Shown here in pieces: positions 1-5,062 of a stretch of DNA of 5,153 nucleotides. The DNA is taken from the NCBI GenBank assembly GCA_938041615.1, contig CALISV010000350.1, forward strand, positions 1-5,153, in the 5' to 3' direction. How positions within the stretch are numbered: the first letter of the stretch is position 1; every line of letters begins with the position of its first letter. Source of the DNA: an uncultured Campylobacter sp. (GTDB lineage Bacteria; Campylobacterota; Campylobacteria; Campylobacterales; Campylobacteraceae). The notes under the pieces are model-generated. The model saw only the letters and a program-made list of their open reading frames with translations, was not told the DNA's origin and ran no database searches. A program made the translations under genes and the position numbers.

Positions 1-596
1 GTATTTACCAAATTTACCGTTCCGCCGATGGCTGAAGGTATGCCGCTAACGATACCCGCGAAGATAATAAGGCTGATGCCGTTGCCGATACCGCGCTGCG
101 TGATCTGCTCGCCTATCCACATCAAAAGCATAGTTCCAGTTAGCATCGAAGCTGCCGCAATCGCGATAAATAAATTCATATCTATCATTATCGCGTCCTC
201 TCCGCCTCTGCCGTGAAGGCTCTGAAGCCCCATACTAACGCCCACTGCTTGAACAAGCGTAATACCGATAGTGGCATAGCGGATGATCTGCATATATTTT
301 TGCATGCCGTCGCGGTCTTTTTTCATCTTGCCCAAATTTGGGAAAGTAGCCGCTAAAAGCTCCATAATAATCGATGCCGTGATGTATGGCATAATGCCTA
401 GAGAGATGATGCTGAGGCGCTCTGCGGCCTTGCCGCTGAACATATTAAATAGCCCAAGCGCATTTGCTGAATTCGAATCGAAAAACTCTTTAATAACATT
501 GACGTTTACGCCAGGAACCGGCACGTATGCCAGTATCCTGTAAGCAAATAAAAATGCCAACGTGATTAAAATCTTGTTGGTCAATGTCTTATTCAT
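1..596 (-). CDS. secY: Protein translocase subunit SecY (5' part, cut by window edge)
   Basis: SecY is the channel-forming subunit of the SecYEG translocon in the inner membrane, which exports unfolded proteins and inserts membrane proteins. The first 198 codons are present; the family is usually about 420 residues, so roughly half is missing beyond position 1. A hydrophobic first membrane helix (about residues 9-25) is followed by a VPVPGV turn, and the plug and second-helix region lies around residues 50-85 (NMFSGKAAERLSIISLGIMP). The family signature IGEQITQRGIGNGIS is at about 161-175. Translation starts at the ATG at 596-594, whose A is also the last base of the rplO stop codon (TAATG). 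No separate good Shine-Dalgarno sequence is needed if ribosomes reinitiate from rplO. Last position after L15 is the usual spc-operon order. The identification is secure. Confidence 0.97.
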   Translation of the reverse strand, partial: MNKTLTNKILITLAFLFAYRILAYVPVPGVNVNVIKEFFDSNSANALGLFNMFSGKAAERLSIISLGIMPYITASIIMELLAATFPNLGKMKKDRDGMQKYMQIIRYATIGITLVQAVGVSMGLQSLHGRGGEDAIMIDMNLFIAIAAASMLTGTMLLMWIGEQITQRGIGNGISLIIFAGIVSGIPSAIGGTVNLVN

Positions 597-997
597 TACG
601 CACGTCCGCTAACGGTTACGTTCTCGTCTTTGATTTTCGAAGCCAAATCTTTTGCGCTCACTCCGATCAATTTGATTTTCTTGACGCTGCTTGAAATTTT
701 ATGTACGGTAGCGATAGTAGCGATAGTGATCTCGCTTAGCTCTTTTACCGCAACGATTTTTTCTACGTTGATTACGTAAGGTTTCTCAAATTTAGAAGCG
801 AAGCCTACTTTTGGAAGGCGTCTTTGAAGCGGTTGCTGACCGCCCTCGAAGCCTCTTTTTTCATTGTAGCCTTTTCTAGCTCTTTGACCTTTGTGTCCTT
901 TACCAGCGGTTTTACCTTGACCGCTACCTTGACCGCGACCTAGTCTTTTGATTTGTCTAGTCGAGCCCTCGGCAGGTTTTAAATTTTCTAGTCCCAT
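596..997 (-). CDS. rplO: 50S ribosomal protein L15
   Basis: L15 is a large-subunit protein that binds 23S rRNA during late 50S assembly. The 133-residue product has the expected glycine- and lysine/arginine-rich extended N-terminal half (about residues 18-60, with [19 protein letters not shown] and [16 protein letters not shown]). This is followed by a compact C-terminal domain ending in the glycine-containing segment [13 protein letters not shown]. The length is close to what I recall for epsilonproteobacterial L15 and a little shorter than in E. coli. The ATG at 997-995 has a strong Shine-Dalgarno sequence (AAGGAGA) that overlaps the rpsE stop codon, 9 nt from stop to start. Its own stop TAA shares a base with the secY start. 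Identification is secure. Confidence 0.97.
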   Translation of the reverse strand: MGLENLKPAEGSTRQIKRLGRGQGSGQGKTAGKGHKGQRARKGYNEKRGFEGGQQPLQRRLPKVGFASKFEKPYVINVEKIVAVKELSEITIATIATVHKISSSVKKIKLIGVSAKDLASKIKDENVTVSGRA

Positions 998-1006
998 ATC
1001 TTCTCC

Positions 1007-1450
1007 TTAGCCTTTAAGCATGCTTAGCGCTTTTAAAGTAGCGCGAACGACGTTTGCCGAGTTGTTTGAGCCAAGCGATTTTGTTAGGATGTCCTTGATG
1101 CCCGCAAGCTCTAGAATAGGACGAGCACTACCGCCCGCGATCACGCCCGTACCTTCGCTAGCTGGGCGAAGTAAAACGCGGCTAGCGTTAAATTTAACTT
1201 CTACGTCGTGAGGTATAGTCGAGCCTTTTCTTTTTACCTCGATGATGTTTTTAAACGCGTCGTCTACGGCTTTTCTCATAGCGTCCGGCACCTCTTTTGC
1301 TTTACCGAAGCCAAAGCCCACTAGGCCGTTTCTGTTTCCTACTACGACAAGAGCCGTAAATCTAAATCTACGACCGCCTTTTACGACCTTTGTAACGCGG
1401 CCGATATCAACCATTACTTCTTCGAATTCTTCTCTGTTATATTTTTCCAT
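1007..1450 (-). CDS. rpsE: 30S ribosomal protein S5
   Basis: S5 sits near the mRNA entry and decoding region of the small subunit and affects translational fidelity. The 147-residue product begins [11 protein letters not shown] and then carries the double-stranded-RNA-binding-like N-terminal domain (about 12-75), with the family signature [20 protein letters not shown] followed by [17 protein letters not shown]. The C-terminal domain contains [15 protein letters not shown] and [17 protein letters not shown]. It is shorter than the 167-residue E. coli protein, mainly at the ends, and I see no internal deletion. The ATG at 1450-1448 follows AAGGAAAA, which begins inside the rplR stop codon; the gap is 11 nt. 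Identification is secure. Confidence 0.97.
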   Translation of the reverse strand: MEKYNREEFEEVMVDIGRVTKVVKGGRRFRFTALVVVGNRNGLVGFGFGKAKEVPDAMRKAVDDAFKNIIEVKRKGSTIPHDVEVKFNASRVLLRPASEGTGVIAGGSARPILELAGIKDILTKSLGSNNSANVVRATLKALSMLKG

Positions 1451-1461
1451 AGCGATTTTCC

Positions 1462-1818
1462 TTATAGTTTGATACCGTTTTCACGTAATGCGTCTGCAAA
1501 AGCCGCTACTACGCCGTGATACAAATAGCCGTTTCTGTCGAATAATGCCGTTTCTATTTTTTTAGCTTTTAGAGTTTTTGCAAATTCTTTAGCCAAAGTT
1601 ACGGCGCCTTCTTTGTTTGCTTTTACGCCTAGTTTTCTGCCGTCAGCTGCCGCTATAGTTACGGCTGCTACGTCGTCGATAGCTTGGACGTAAAGAGTTC
1701 TGTTTGATTTGAAGATAGAAATTCTAGGCAATACCGCAGTGCCGGAAATTTTGGCTCTGATTCTTCTTTTTCTCTTGATTCTAAGAGCGAGTTTTCTTTT
1801 TAATACATTTGCTGTCAT
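1462..1818 (-). CDS. rplR: 50S ribosomal protein L18
   Basis: L18 binds 5S rRNA and, together with L5, helps attach the 5S particle to the central protuberance of the 50S subunit. The 118-residue product has the typical very basic N-terminal tail (about residues 5-25, [19 protein letters not shown]). The globular domain follows with [18 protein letters not shown], a central alpha/beta segment, and the conserved C-terminal stretch [23 protein letters not shown]. Length matches the family (about 117 in E. coli). The ATG at 1818-1816 is preceded by AAGGGA overlapping the rplF stop codon, with a 10-nt gap. L5, its 5S-binding partner, is encoded on the far side of the 505-bp gap in this window. 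Confidence 0.97.
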   Translation of the reverse strand: MTANVLKRKLALRIKRKRRIRAKISGTAVLPRISIFKSNRTLYVQAIDDVAAVTIAAADGRKLGVKANKEGAVTLAKEFAKTLKAKKIETALFDRNGYLYHGVVAAFADALRENGIKL

Positions 1819-1828
1819 TATCTATCCC

Positions 1829-2365
1829 TTACTTCTTAGATGTCTTACCGGCTTTGCGGATGATGCGCTCTTCTACGTATTTAACGCCTTTGCCCTTATA
1901 CGGTTCAGGCGGTCTATACGCCCTGACTTGAGCCGCGATCTGACCGACCACTTGCTTATCGTCGCCTTTGATAGTTATGATATTTTTCTCTACGCTGATT
2001 TCAACGCCTTTTGGCACTTCGTGATTTATCGGATGAGAAAATCCTAAAGTAAGCTCAAGCACTTGGCCTTTAGCTGCGGCTTTGTAACCGACGCCGTTGA
2101 TCTCAAGCTGGCGAGTAAAGCCTTTTGTAATGCCGATGACGATATTGTTTGCAAGCGCTCTATAAGTGCCCCAGTAGGCTCTATCTTGTCTCTCGTCGCT
2201 CTTTGGAGAAAATACTATGTGAGCATCCTCAACTTTAACGTCTACGTGCCCTTTTGTGTCAAGCTCTTTTAAATGAGCGCCTTTTTTAAATTTAAGGACG
2301 TTGCCTTCTACGCTGACCTCTACTCCGCTTGGAATAGCTATCGGCTGTTTTCCTATACGTGACAT
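1829..2365 (-). CDS. rplF: 50S ribosomal protein L6
   Basis: L6 binds 23S rRNA near the sarcin-ricin loop and factor-binding site. The 178-residue product starts [12 protein letters not shown], has the two tandem alpha/beta repeats expected of the family (about residues 1-82 and 83-178), and carries the bacterial L6 signature [13 protein letters not shown] at 151-163. Length is normal. The ATG at 2365-2363 has AAGGA at 2375-2371 with a 5-nt spacer. This is the first gene after the long non-coding gap. Unlike its neighbours it has no upstream stop codon close enough for translational coupling, so it depends on its own ribosome-binding site and possibly its own promoter. Coding sequence and codon use look like its neighbours, so the gene itself shows no sign of transfer. 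Confidence 0.97.
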   Translation of the reverse strand: MSRIGKQPIAIPSGVEVSVEGNVLKFKKGAHLKELDTKGHVDVKVEDAHIVFSPKSDERQDRAYWGTYRALANNIVIGITKGFTRQLEINGVGYKAAAKGQVLELTLGFSHPINHEVPKGVEISVEKNIITIKGDDKQVVGQIAAQVRAYRPPEPYKGKGVKYVEERIIRKAGKTSKK

Positions 2366-2370
2366 TTTTT

Positions 2371-2375
2371 TCCTT
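2371..2375 (-). promoter_or_regulatory. Ribosome-binding site of rplF
   Basis: The minus strand reads AAGGA followed by five A residues and then the ATG at 2365-2363. This is a normal Shine-Dalgarno sequence and spacing. It matters because rplF is the only complete gene in the window that cannot rely on reinitiation from an adjacent upstream gene. Confidence 0.75.
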
Positions 2376-2551
2376 TTTACTTGTCTAGGGTATGTCTACT
2401 TTTACGAATGGATACCGCAATACCATAAAAATAGAAATGAATCGAAGCGATAAAAACCGCCTCAAACACTTTAATTTTCTCGTCAAATTTGACTAGCCTT
2501 TTTTGGATTTATTTCCTAAAATTTGGCATCAAATTTGACATCGTCGTTTTT

Positions 2552-2600
2552 AAATTTAGCTTTCGCAAATTTAGACAAATTTGCAAGTCGAGCTAAATTT
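2552..2600 (-). repeat. Nested inverted repeat, 49-nt hairpin in putative rplF leader
   Basis: The outer arms AAATTTAGCT (2600-2591) and AGCTAAATTT (2561-2552) are perfect complements of 10 bp. Inside them, GCAAATTT (2584-2577) and AAATTTGC (2572-2565) form a second perfect 8-bp stem around a GTCT loop. The inner stem can be extended by two further pairs, one of them G-U, leaving a small asymmetric internal loop. If transcribed it would fold into one AU-rich rod. AAATTT is itself a palindrome, so part of the pairing is trivial; the AGCT and GC extensions are the informative part. It lacks a U-tract, so it does not look like an intrinsic terminator. Confidence 0.6.
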
Positions 2601-2670
2601 GGAAAGCTTTTTAAATTTGAGCTTCCATTTTTAAATTTTATAAATTTGACGGCGGAAGTTTTTCATAAAT

Positions 2671-2700
2671 TTTATAAACTACGAAAAGATGCCTAGTCAA
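2671..2700 (-). promoter_or_regulatory. Candidate sigma-70 promoter for rplF-rplR-rpsE-rplO-secY
   Basis: The minus strand has TTGACT at 2700-2695 (5 of 6 to TTGACA). It is followed after 17 nt by TTATAA (2677-2672) or after 18 nt by TATAAA (2676-2671), the latter 5 of 6 to TATAAT. Transcription would start near 2664, giving rplF a leader of about 300 nt. Campylobacter promoters are often recognised mainly by the -10 box and upstream AT-rich periodicity, so the -35 match may be fortuitous in such AT-rich DNA. A weaker alternative -10, TATAGT, lies at 2768-2763 without a convincing -35. The call is based only on sequence resemblance and on the need for expression downstream of a possible terminator. 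Confidence 0.4.
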
Positions 2701-2732
2701 ATTTCATTTCAAAGCAATCCGAAACGGTACCC
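2697..2732. repeat. 36-bp direct repeat, copy B
   Basis: This segment matches 2818-2853 at 30 of 36 positions without gaps, 121 bp apart; five of the six differences are transitions. Next to it, GTCGTA (2733-2738) and TACGAC (2741-2746) form a small perfect inverted repeat, so each copy is followed on the plus strand by or overlaps a hairpin. The -35 box of the promoter candidate falls at its left end. Origin is unknown: it may be an internal duplication or two copies of a dispersed intergenic repeat. Confidence 0.65.
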
Positions 2733-2817
2733 GTCGTAAATACGACAAGCCTACCGAATCAGACTATATTTTAATGATATCGAATTGACATCTTGCTGCA
2801 AAAACAAGCCCATCAAT

Positions 2818-2853
2818 TCAAACTTTATTTCAAAGTAATCTAAAACGCTACCC
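2818..2853. repeat. 36-bp direct repeat, copy A
   Basis: This is the partner of the copy at 2697-2732 (30 of 36 identical). Its right end runs into the left arm and loop of the perfect hairpin at 2839-2867, whereas the other copy keeps only a short imperfect stem at the equivalent position. In one minus-strand frame both copies read as similar short peptides (G-S/T-V-x-D-x-F-E-I/M-K-F-E/D), but stops and lack of a start signal argue against a gene. Confidence 0.65.
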
Positions 2854-2867
2854 CGTAGCGTTTTAGA
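2839..2867 (-). terminator. Perfect 13-bp hairpin after rpsH, terminator-like
   Basis: The arms 2867-2855 and 2851-2839 are perfectly complementary (TCTAAAACGCTAC and GTAGCGTTTTAGA on the minus strand) around a 3-nt GGG loop. The stem begins 3 nt after the rpsH stop codon. The core GCTAC/GTAGC is flanked by A-rich sequence before and TTTTAGATTACTTT after, the general shape of an intrinsic terminator, but the T-run is short and interrupted. It could terminate transcription fully or partly, or protect the 3' end of an rpsH-ending transcript. Being symmetrical it could act from either side, though there is no plus-strand gene. Confidence 0.55.
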
Positions 2868-2870
2868 CAA

Positions 2871-3266
2871 TTACCACACAGAGCAGAGGATTTCGCCGCC
2901 TACGCCAGCTTTGTGGGCGTCTTCATTGCTTAAAACGCCTTTGCTGGTGCTAACGATGATCGTTCCGTAGCCGTTTTTAAATCTCTTGATCTCGTCTTTT
3001 CCCTTATAAACGCGGCGACCCGGGCTTGATACGCGCTTAAGCTCGTTAATCACGCTTCTGCCGTGCTCGTCGTATTTCAAAACTACGTTTATAAATTTCT
3101 TTTTATCTTCTTCTACGACGTTGTAGCTCTCGATATAGCCTTTAGCCGCAAGGATAGATAAAGTAGCCTCGACGACGTTTGAATGAAGAAGCTTTGTGGT
3201 TTCAAGTCTTCTCATTGCGGCGTTTCTAATGCGAGTTAGTCCGTCTGAAATTAAGTCGTTTAACAT
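2871..3266 (-). CDS. rpsH: 30S ribosomal protein S8
   Basis: S8 is a primary 16S rRNA-binding protein of the small-subunit central domain; in E. coli it is also the translational repressor of the spc operon. The 131-residue product begins [16 protein letters not shown] and has the two-domain layout of the family. The conserved C-terminal RNA-binding segment includes [27 protein letters not shown], with the signature STSKG at 106-110. Length is normal. The ATG at 3266-3264 follows AAGGAAGAG, which starts within the rpsN stop codon; the gap is 9 nt. It is the last gene before the 505-bp gap, and a hairpin lies directly after its TAA. I see no E. coli-like S8 operator near rplE, so autoregulation cannot be claimed here. 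Confidence 0.97.
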   Translation of the reverse strand: MLNDLISDGLTRIRNAAMRRLETTKLLHSNVVEATLSILAAKGYIESYNVVEEDKKKFINVVLKYDEHGRSVINELKRVSSPGRRVYKGKDEIKRFKNGYGTIIVSTSKGVLSNEDAHKAGVGGEILCSVW

Positions 3267-3275
3267 TTCTCTTCC

Positions 3276-3461
3276 TTACCAGCTTGCTTTTTTTAGACCT
3301 GGGATTAGTCCCTCGTTAGCCATTTTTCTTAGGCATACGCGGCAAATTCCAAAATCTTTATAAACCGAATGCGGACGTCCGCAAATTTGGCATCTCGTAT
3401 AGCCGCGGACCGCAAATTTAGGCTTTCTGGCAGCCTTTGCTATCATTGATTTTTTTGCCAT
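3276..3461 (-). CDS. rpsN: 30S ribosomal protein S14, zinc-binding type
   Basis: S14 binds the 3' major (head) domain of 16S rRNA in the small subunit. The 61-residue product is the short, zinc-ribbon form: Cys24-x2-Cys27 and Cys40-x2-Cys43 form the metal-binding set ([21 protein letters not shown]), and the C-terminus is the conserved [11 protein letters not shown]. The longer, cysteine-free S14 of about 100 residues found in E. coli is not present here. I chose the ATG at 3461-3459 because it gives the standard [10 protein letters not shown] start and has AAGGA upstream in the end of rplE. An in-frame ATG at 3500 would add 13 residues that overlap rplE and have no family support. One base separates it from the rplE stop. 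Confidence 0.96.
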   Translation of the reverse strand: MAKKSMIAKAARKPKFAVRGYTRCQICGRPHSVYKDFGICRVCLRKMANEGLIPGLKKASW

Positions 3462-3462
3462 A

Positions 3463-4008
3463 TTACTTTCCTTTCGCAAACGGCAAACCAAATAGCTCAA
3501 GCAATTTGAATGCCTCTTTGTCGCTGTTTGTCGTCGTGACTATAACTATATTCATACCGTGAGTGCGTAAAATCTTATCGTACTCGACCTCTGGGAACAT
3601 TAGCTGCTCGTTAAGGCCGAAGTTGTAGTTTCCGCGTCCATCAAAACCGTCTTTTGGAAGGCCTCTAAAGTCCTTAACTCTCGGTAGTGCGATAGAGATT
3701 AGCTTGTCTAAAAACGCAAACATATTCTCTTTTCTAAGAGTTACTTTTACGCCGACAGGGAAACCCTCGCGCACCTTAAAGCCAGCAACCGATTTTTTAG
3801 CATCGGTAACTACGGCTTTTTGTCCGGCGATTAGCGAAATAGTATCGGCGATGTTTTGAAGTTGCTTTTGATCTTTAGCCGATTCGCCAGCGCCTACGCT
3901 TATCACGATCTTTTCGATCGCAGGGATTAGCATAGGATTTTTGATGTCGAATTCTTTAGCCAAAGCAGGCTTTACGACCTCGTTATATTTAGCTTTTAAT
4001 CTATTCAT
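3463..4008 (-). CDS. rplE: 50S ribosomal protein L5
   Basis: L5 binds 5S rRNA with L18 and forms part of the central protuberance, contacting the P-site tRNA. The 181-residue product starts [20 protein letters not shown] and has the L5 signature region around residues 55-85 ([30 protein letters not shown]). The conserved stretch [24 protein letters not shown] follows at about 108-131, then FPEVEYDKI and a C-terminal [11 protein letters not shown]. Length matches the family (179 in E. coli). The ATG at 4008-4006 lies 2 nt after the rplX stop (TGAAAATG), with GAGGG in the end of rplX as probable Shine-Dalgarno. Translational coupling to rplX is likely. Confidence 0.97.
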   Translation of the reverse strand: MNRLKAKYNEVVKPALAKEFDIKNPMLIPAIEKIVISVGAGESAKDQKQLQNIADTISLIAGQKAVVTDAKKSVAGFKVREGFPVGVKVTLRKENMFAFLDKLISIALPRVKDFRGLPKDGFDGRGNYNFGLNEQLMFPEVEYDKILRTHGMNIVIVTTTNSDKEAFKLLELFGLPFAKGK

Positions 4009-4010
4009 TT

Positions 4011-4247
4011 TCAGCCCTCAACTTTTGCAACGTTTGAGATATCAATAGGCATCTCTTTATTGATAAAGCCGCCGTTTGGGGTCTTTTCGCTAGGTTTTAT
4101 AGCTTTTTTAGCTACCTTGCAGCCCTCGACGATGACTTGTCCTTTTTTGGCTAGGACGGATAAAATTTTACCTGTTTTACCTTTGTCGTCGCCTGCGATG
4201 ATCTTAACGGTATCGCCTTTTTTTACTTTAAATTTAACGTTAGCCAT
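4011..4247 (-). CDS. rplX: 50S ribosomal protein L24
   Basis: L24 is an assembly-initiating 23S rRNA-binding protein located near the exit of the peptide tunnel. The 78-residue product has the KOW motif near its N-terminus (about residues 8-31, [20 protein letters not shown]), then [16 protein letters not shown] and the conserved [15 protein letters not shown]. It is shorter than the roughly 104-residue E. coli protein because the C-terminal extension is absent. I recall similarly short L24 proteins in Campylobacter, so this is probably normal. The ATG at 4247-4245 shares its A with the rplN stop codon (TAATG). A strong GGAGGT Shine-Dalgarno is embedded in the last codons of rplN, so the final L14 residues and the rplX ribosome-binding site are encoded by the same bases. 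Confidence 0.96.
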   Translation of the reverse strand: MANVKFKVKKGDTVKIIAGDDKGKTGKILSVLAKKGQVIVEGCKVAKKAIKPSEKTPNGGFINKEMPIDISNVAKVEG

Positions 4248-4615
4248 TATAACACCTCCGGAGCAAGCGAAACGATTTTCATAAAGTTAGCATATCTAAC
4301 CTCACGGCCGACCGGTCCAAAGATACGAGTACCGATAGGCTCGCGTTTGTTATCTAGGATGACGGCTGCGTTTTCGTCAAAGCGGATTAGCGAGCCGTTA
4401 TCTCTTTGAACCTCTTTTTTAGTTCTAACGACGACTGCTTTTACCACTTGACCTTTTTTGATCTTACCGTTTGGAAGCGCCTTTTTGACCGAGCAGATGA
4501 TAACGTCGCCAAGCGTCGCGTATCTTCTCTTGCTGCCGCCCAAAACTTTAATACACATTAGCTCTTTCGCGCCGCTATTGTCGGCAACCGTAAGCCTCGT
4601 AAAAGATTGTATCAT
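4247..4615 (-). CDS. rplN: 50S ribosomal protein L14
   Basis: L14 binds 23S rRNA and lies at the subunit interface, where it contributes to intersubunit bridges and contacts L19. The 122-residue product matches the family exactly in length and pattern: [27 protein letters not shown] at the start, [20 protein letters not shown] in the middle, and the signature region [28 protein letters not shown] at about 78-105. The ATG at 4615-4613 shares a base with the rpsQ stop codon (TAATG), and its own stop shares a base with the rplX start. In E. coli the spc operon promoter lies just before rplN; here there is no space for one outside rpsQ coding sequence, so S10 and spc genes appear to form one transcription unit. 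Confidence 0.98.
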   Translation of the reverse strand: MIQSFTRLTVADNSGAKELMCIKVLGGSKRRYATLGDVIICSVKKALPNGKIKKGQVVKAVVVRTKKEVQRDNGSLIRFDENAAVILDNKREPIGTRIFGPVGREVRYANFMKIVSLAPEVL

Positions 4616-4866
4616 TACTCAACCCCCGTCGCTAAAATAGTCTTTAAGCGGAAAGATTTTCTCGCGCTTAGCGGTCTGCATTCGATAGCTACGACCGTAT
4701 CGCCCGCTTTTGTCTCGTTCTTTTCGTCGTGAATCATATATTTTTTAAAGCGTTTTACGAATTTGTGGTATCTTGGGTGCATAACGCGTCTCTCAACCAA
4801 AATCGTAGCCGTCTTATCGCCGGCCTTTTGTAAAACGACACCTTGAATTTCTCTTTTTAATGCCAT
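4615..4866 (-). CDS. rpsQ: 30S ribosomal protein S17
   Basis: S17 is a primary 16S rRNA-binding protein of the 5' domain with an OB-fold. The 83-residue product starts [11 protein letters not shown] and includes the basic loop [20 protein letters not shown]. The family signature [20 protein letters not shown] lies at about 55-74. Length equals that of E. coli S17 (84 including Met). The ATG at 4866-4864 follows AAGGGGTGAG, which begins in the rpmC stop codon; the gap is 10 nt. Its TAA overlaps the rplN start by one base. Identification is secure. Confidence 0.97.
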   Translation of the reverse strand: MALKREIQGVVLQKAGDKTATILVERRVMHPRYHKFVKRFKKYMIHDEKNETKAGDTVVAIECRPLSARKSFRLKTILATGVE

Positions 4867-4876
4867 TTCTCACCCC

Positions 4877-5062
4877 TTACTTTGAAGCGCTAATTGCAGT
4901 GTTGATTTGCGCTATTTCCTTGCGGACGGCGCGAATCTCGTTAGGGTTGCTTAGCTGCATAGTTTTTAGCTTTTGTCTTAAAGTAAATAAAAGCACCTTT
5001 TTCTCTTTCAATAACGCGTTAAGTTCTGCAACGCTTTTGTCTTTAATATCAGTATATTTCAT
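4877..5062 (-). CDS. rpmC: 50S ribosomal protein L29
   Basis: L29 is a small, mostly helical protein beside the peptide exit tunnel; with L23 it forms part of the docking surface for trigger factor and SRP. The 61-residue product, [15 protein letters not shown] onward, has the two-helix pattern of the family with conserved [16 protein letters not shown] and [15 protein letters not shown] chose the ATG at 5062-5060, which has GAGAG upstream and gives the usual MKYT start. A GTG two codons further upstream (5068-5066) is possible but would only add two residues. The start lies 14 nt inside the 3' end of rplP, in another frame, so translation is probably coupled to L16 synthesis. Confidence 0.95.
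   Translation of the reverse strand: MKYTDIKDKSVAELNALLKEKKVLLFTLRQKLKTMQLSNPNEIRAVRKEIAQINTAISASK

Larger units (their letters stand above)
2485..2704. repeat. Cluster of twelve AAATTT palindromic motifs
   Basis: AAATTT starts at 2485, 2519, 2531, 2552, 2567, 2577, 2595, 2613, 2633, 2642, 2667 and 2699: twelve copies in 220 bp, against about a dozen in the remaining 4.9 kb. Several sit in longer units: GTCAAATTTGAC (2482-2493) is a perfect 12-bp palindrome, TCAAATTTGA recurs at 2529-2538, TTTTTAAATTT occurs at 2547-2557, 2608-2618 and 2628-2638, and AAATTTTATAAA occurs at 2633-2644 and 2667-2678. CAAATTTG-type words are common in intergenic DNA of several Campylobacter species (recalled, not checked). 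The function is unknown; low-complexity drift is possible. Confidence 0.7.
2366..2870. other. 505-bp non-coding gap between rpsH and rplF
   Basis: This stretch separates two genes that are normally a few bases apart in the spc gene cluster. I find no supportable protein or tRNA/rRNA gene in it on either strand. It is clearly more AT-rich than the flanking genes. In the direction of transcription it contains a perfect hairpin at 2839-2867, two diverged direct repeats (2818-2853 and 2697-2732), a sigma-70-like promoter candidate (2671-2700), a dense AAATTT cluster (2485-2704) with a nested hairpin at 2552-2600, and the rplF ribosome-binding site at 2375-2371. No transposase remnant, obvious terminal inverted repeats or target-site duplication was seen, so an insertion-sequence origin is not supported. 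Confidence 0.85.

Noticed and set aside
2382..2398. Direct repeat TGTCTA-N5-TGTCTA just before the rplF ribosome-binding site, as an operator
   Set aside because: Two 6-bp words 11 nt apart are easily found by chance and nothing else supports protein binding there.
2485..2704. Phased A-tract DNA curvature from the AAATTT copies
   Set aside because: Start-to-start spacings are 34, 12, 21, 15, 10, 18, 18, 20, 9, 25 and 32 bp. Only some fit the 10.5-bp helical repeat and the phase drifts over the tract, so strong net curvature is not evident by eye.
2785..2790. Perfect TTGACA on the plus strand in the gap, as a -35 box
   Set aside because: No -10-like hexamer occurs 16-18 nt downstream (GC-containing GCCCAT region) and no plus-strand gene follows.
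2366..2870. Insertion sequence or mobile element remnant in the gap
   Set aside because: No transposase-like coding remnant, no pair of terminal inverted repeats at the gap ends and no target-site duplication could be seen.
3462..3500. Longer S14 starting at the ATG at 3500
   Set aside because: The 13 extra residues overlap the rplE end, are not part of the S14 family, and the ATG at 3461 has the better ribosome-binding site and the standard N-terminus.
3990..4030. E. coli-type S8 translational operator at the rplX/rplE junction
   Set aside because: The junction has only 2 nt between genes and I could not find the helix with internal loop that mimics the 16S S8 site. Feedback by S8 here is not supported.
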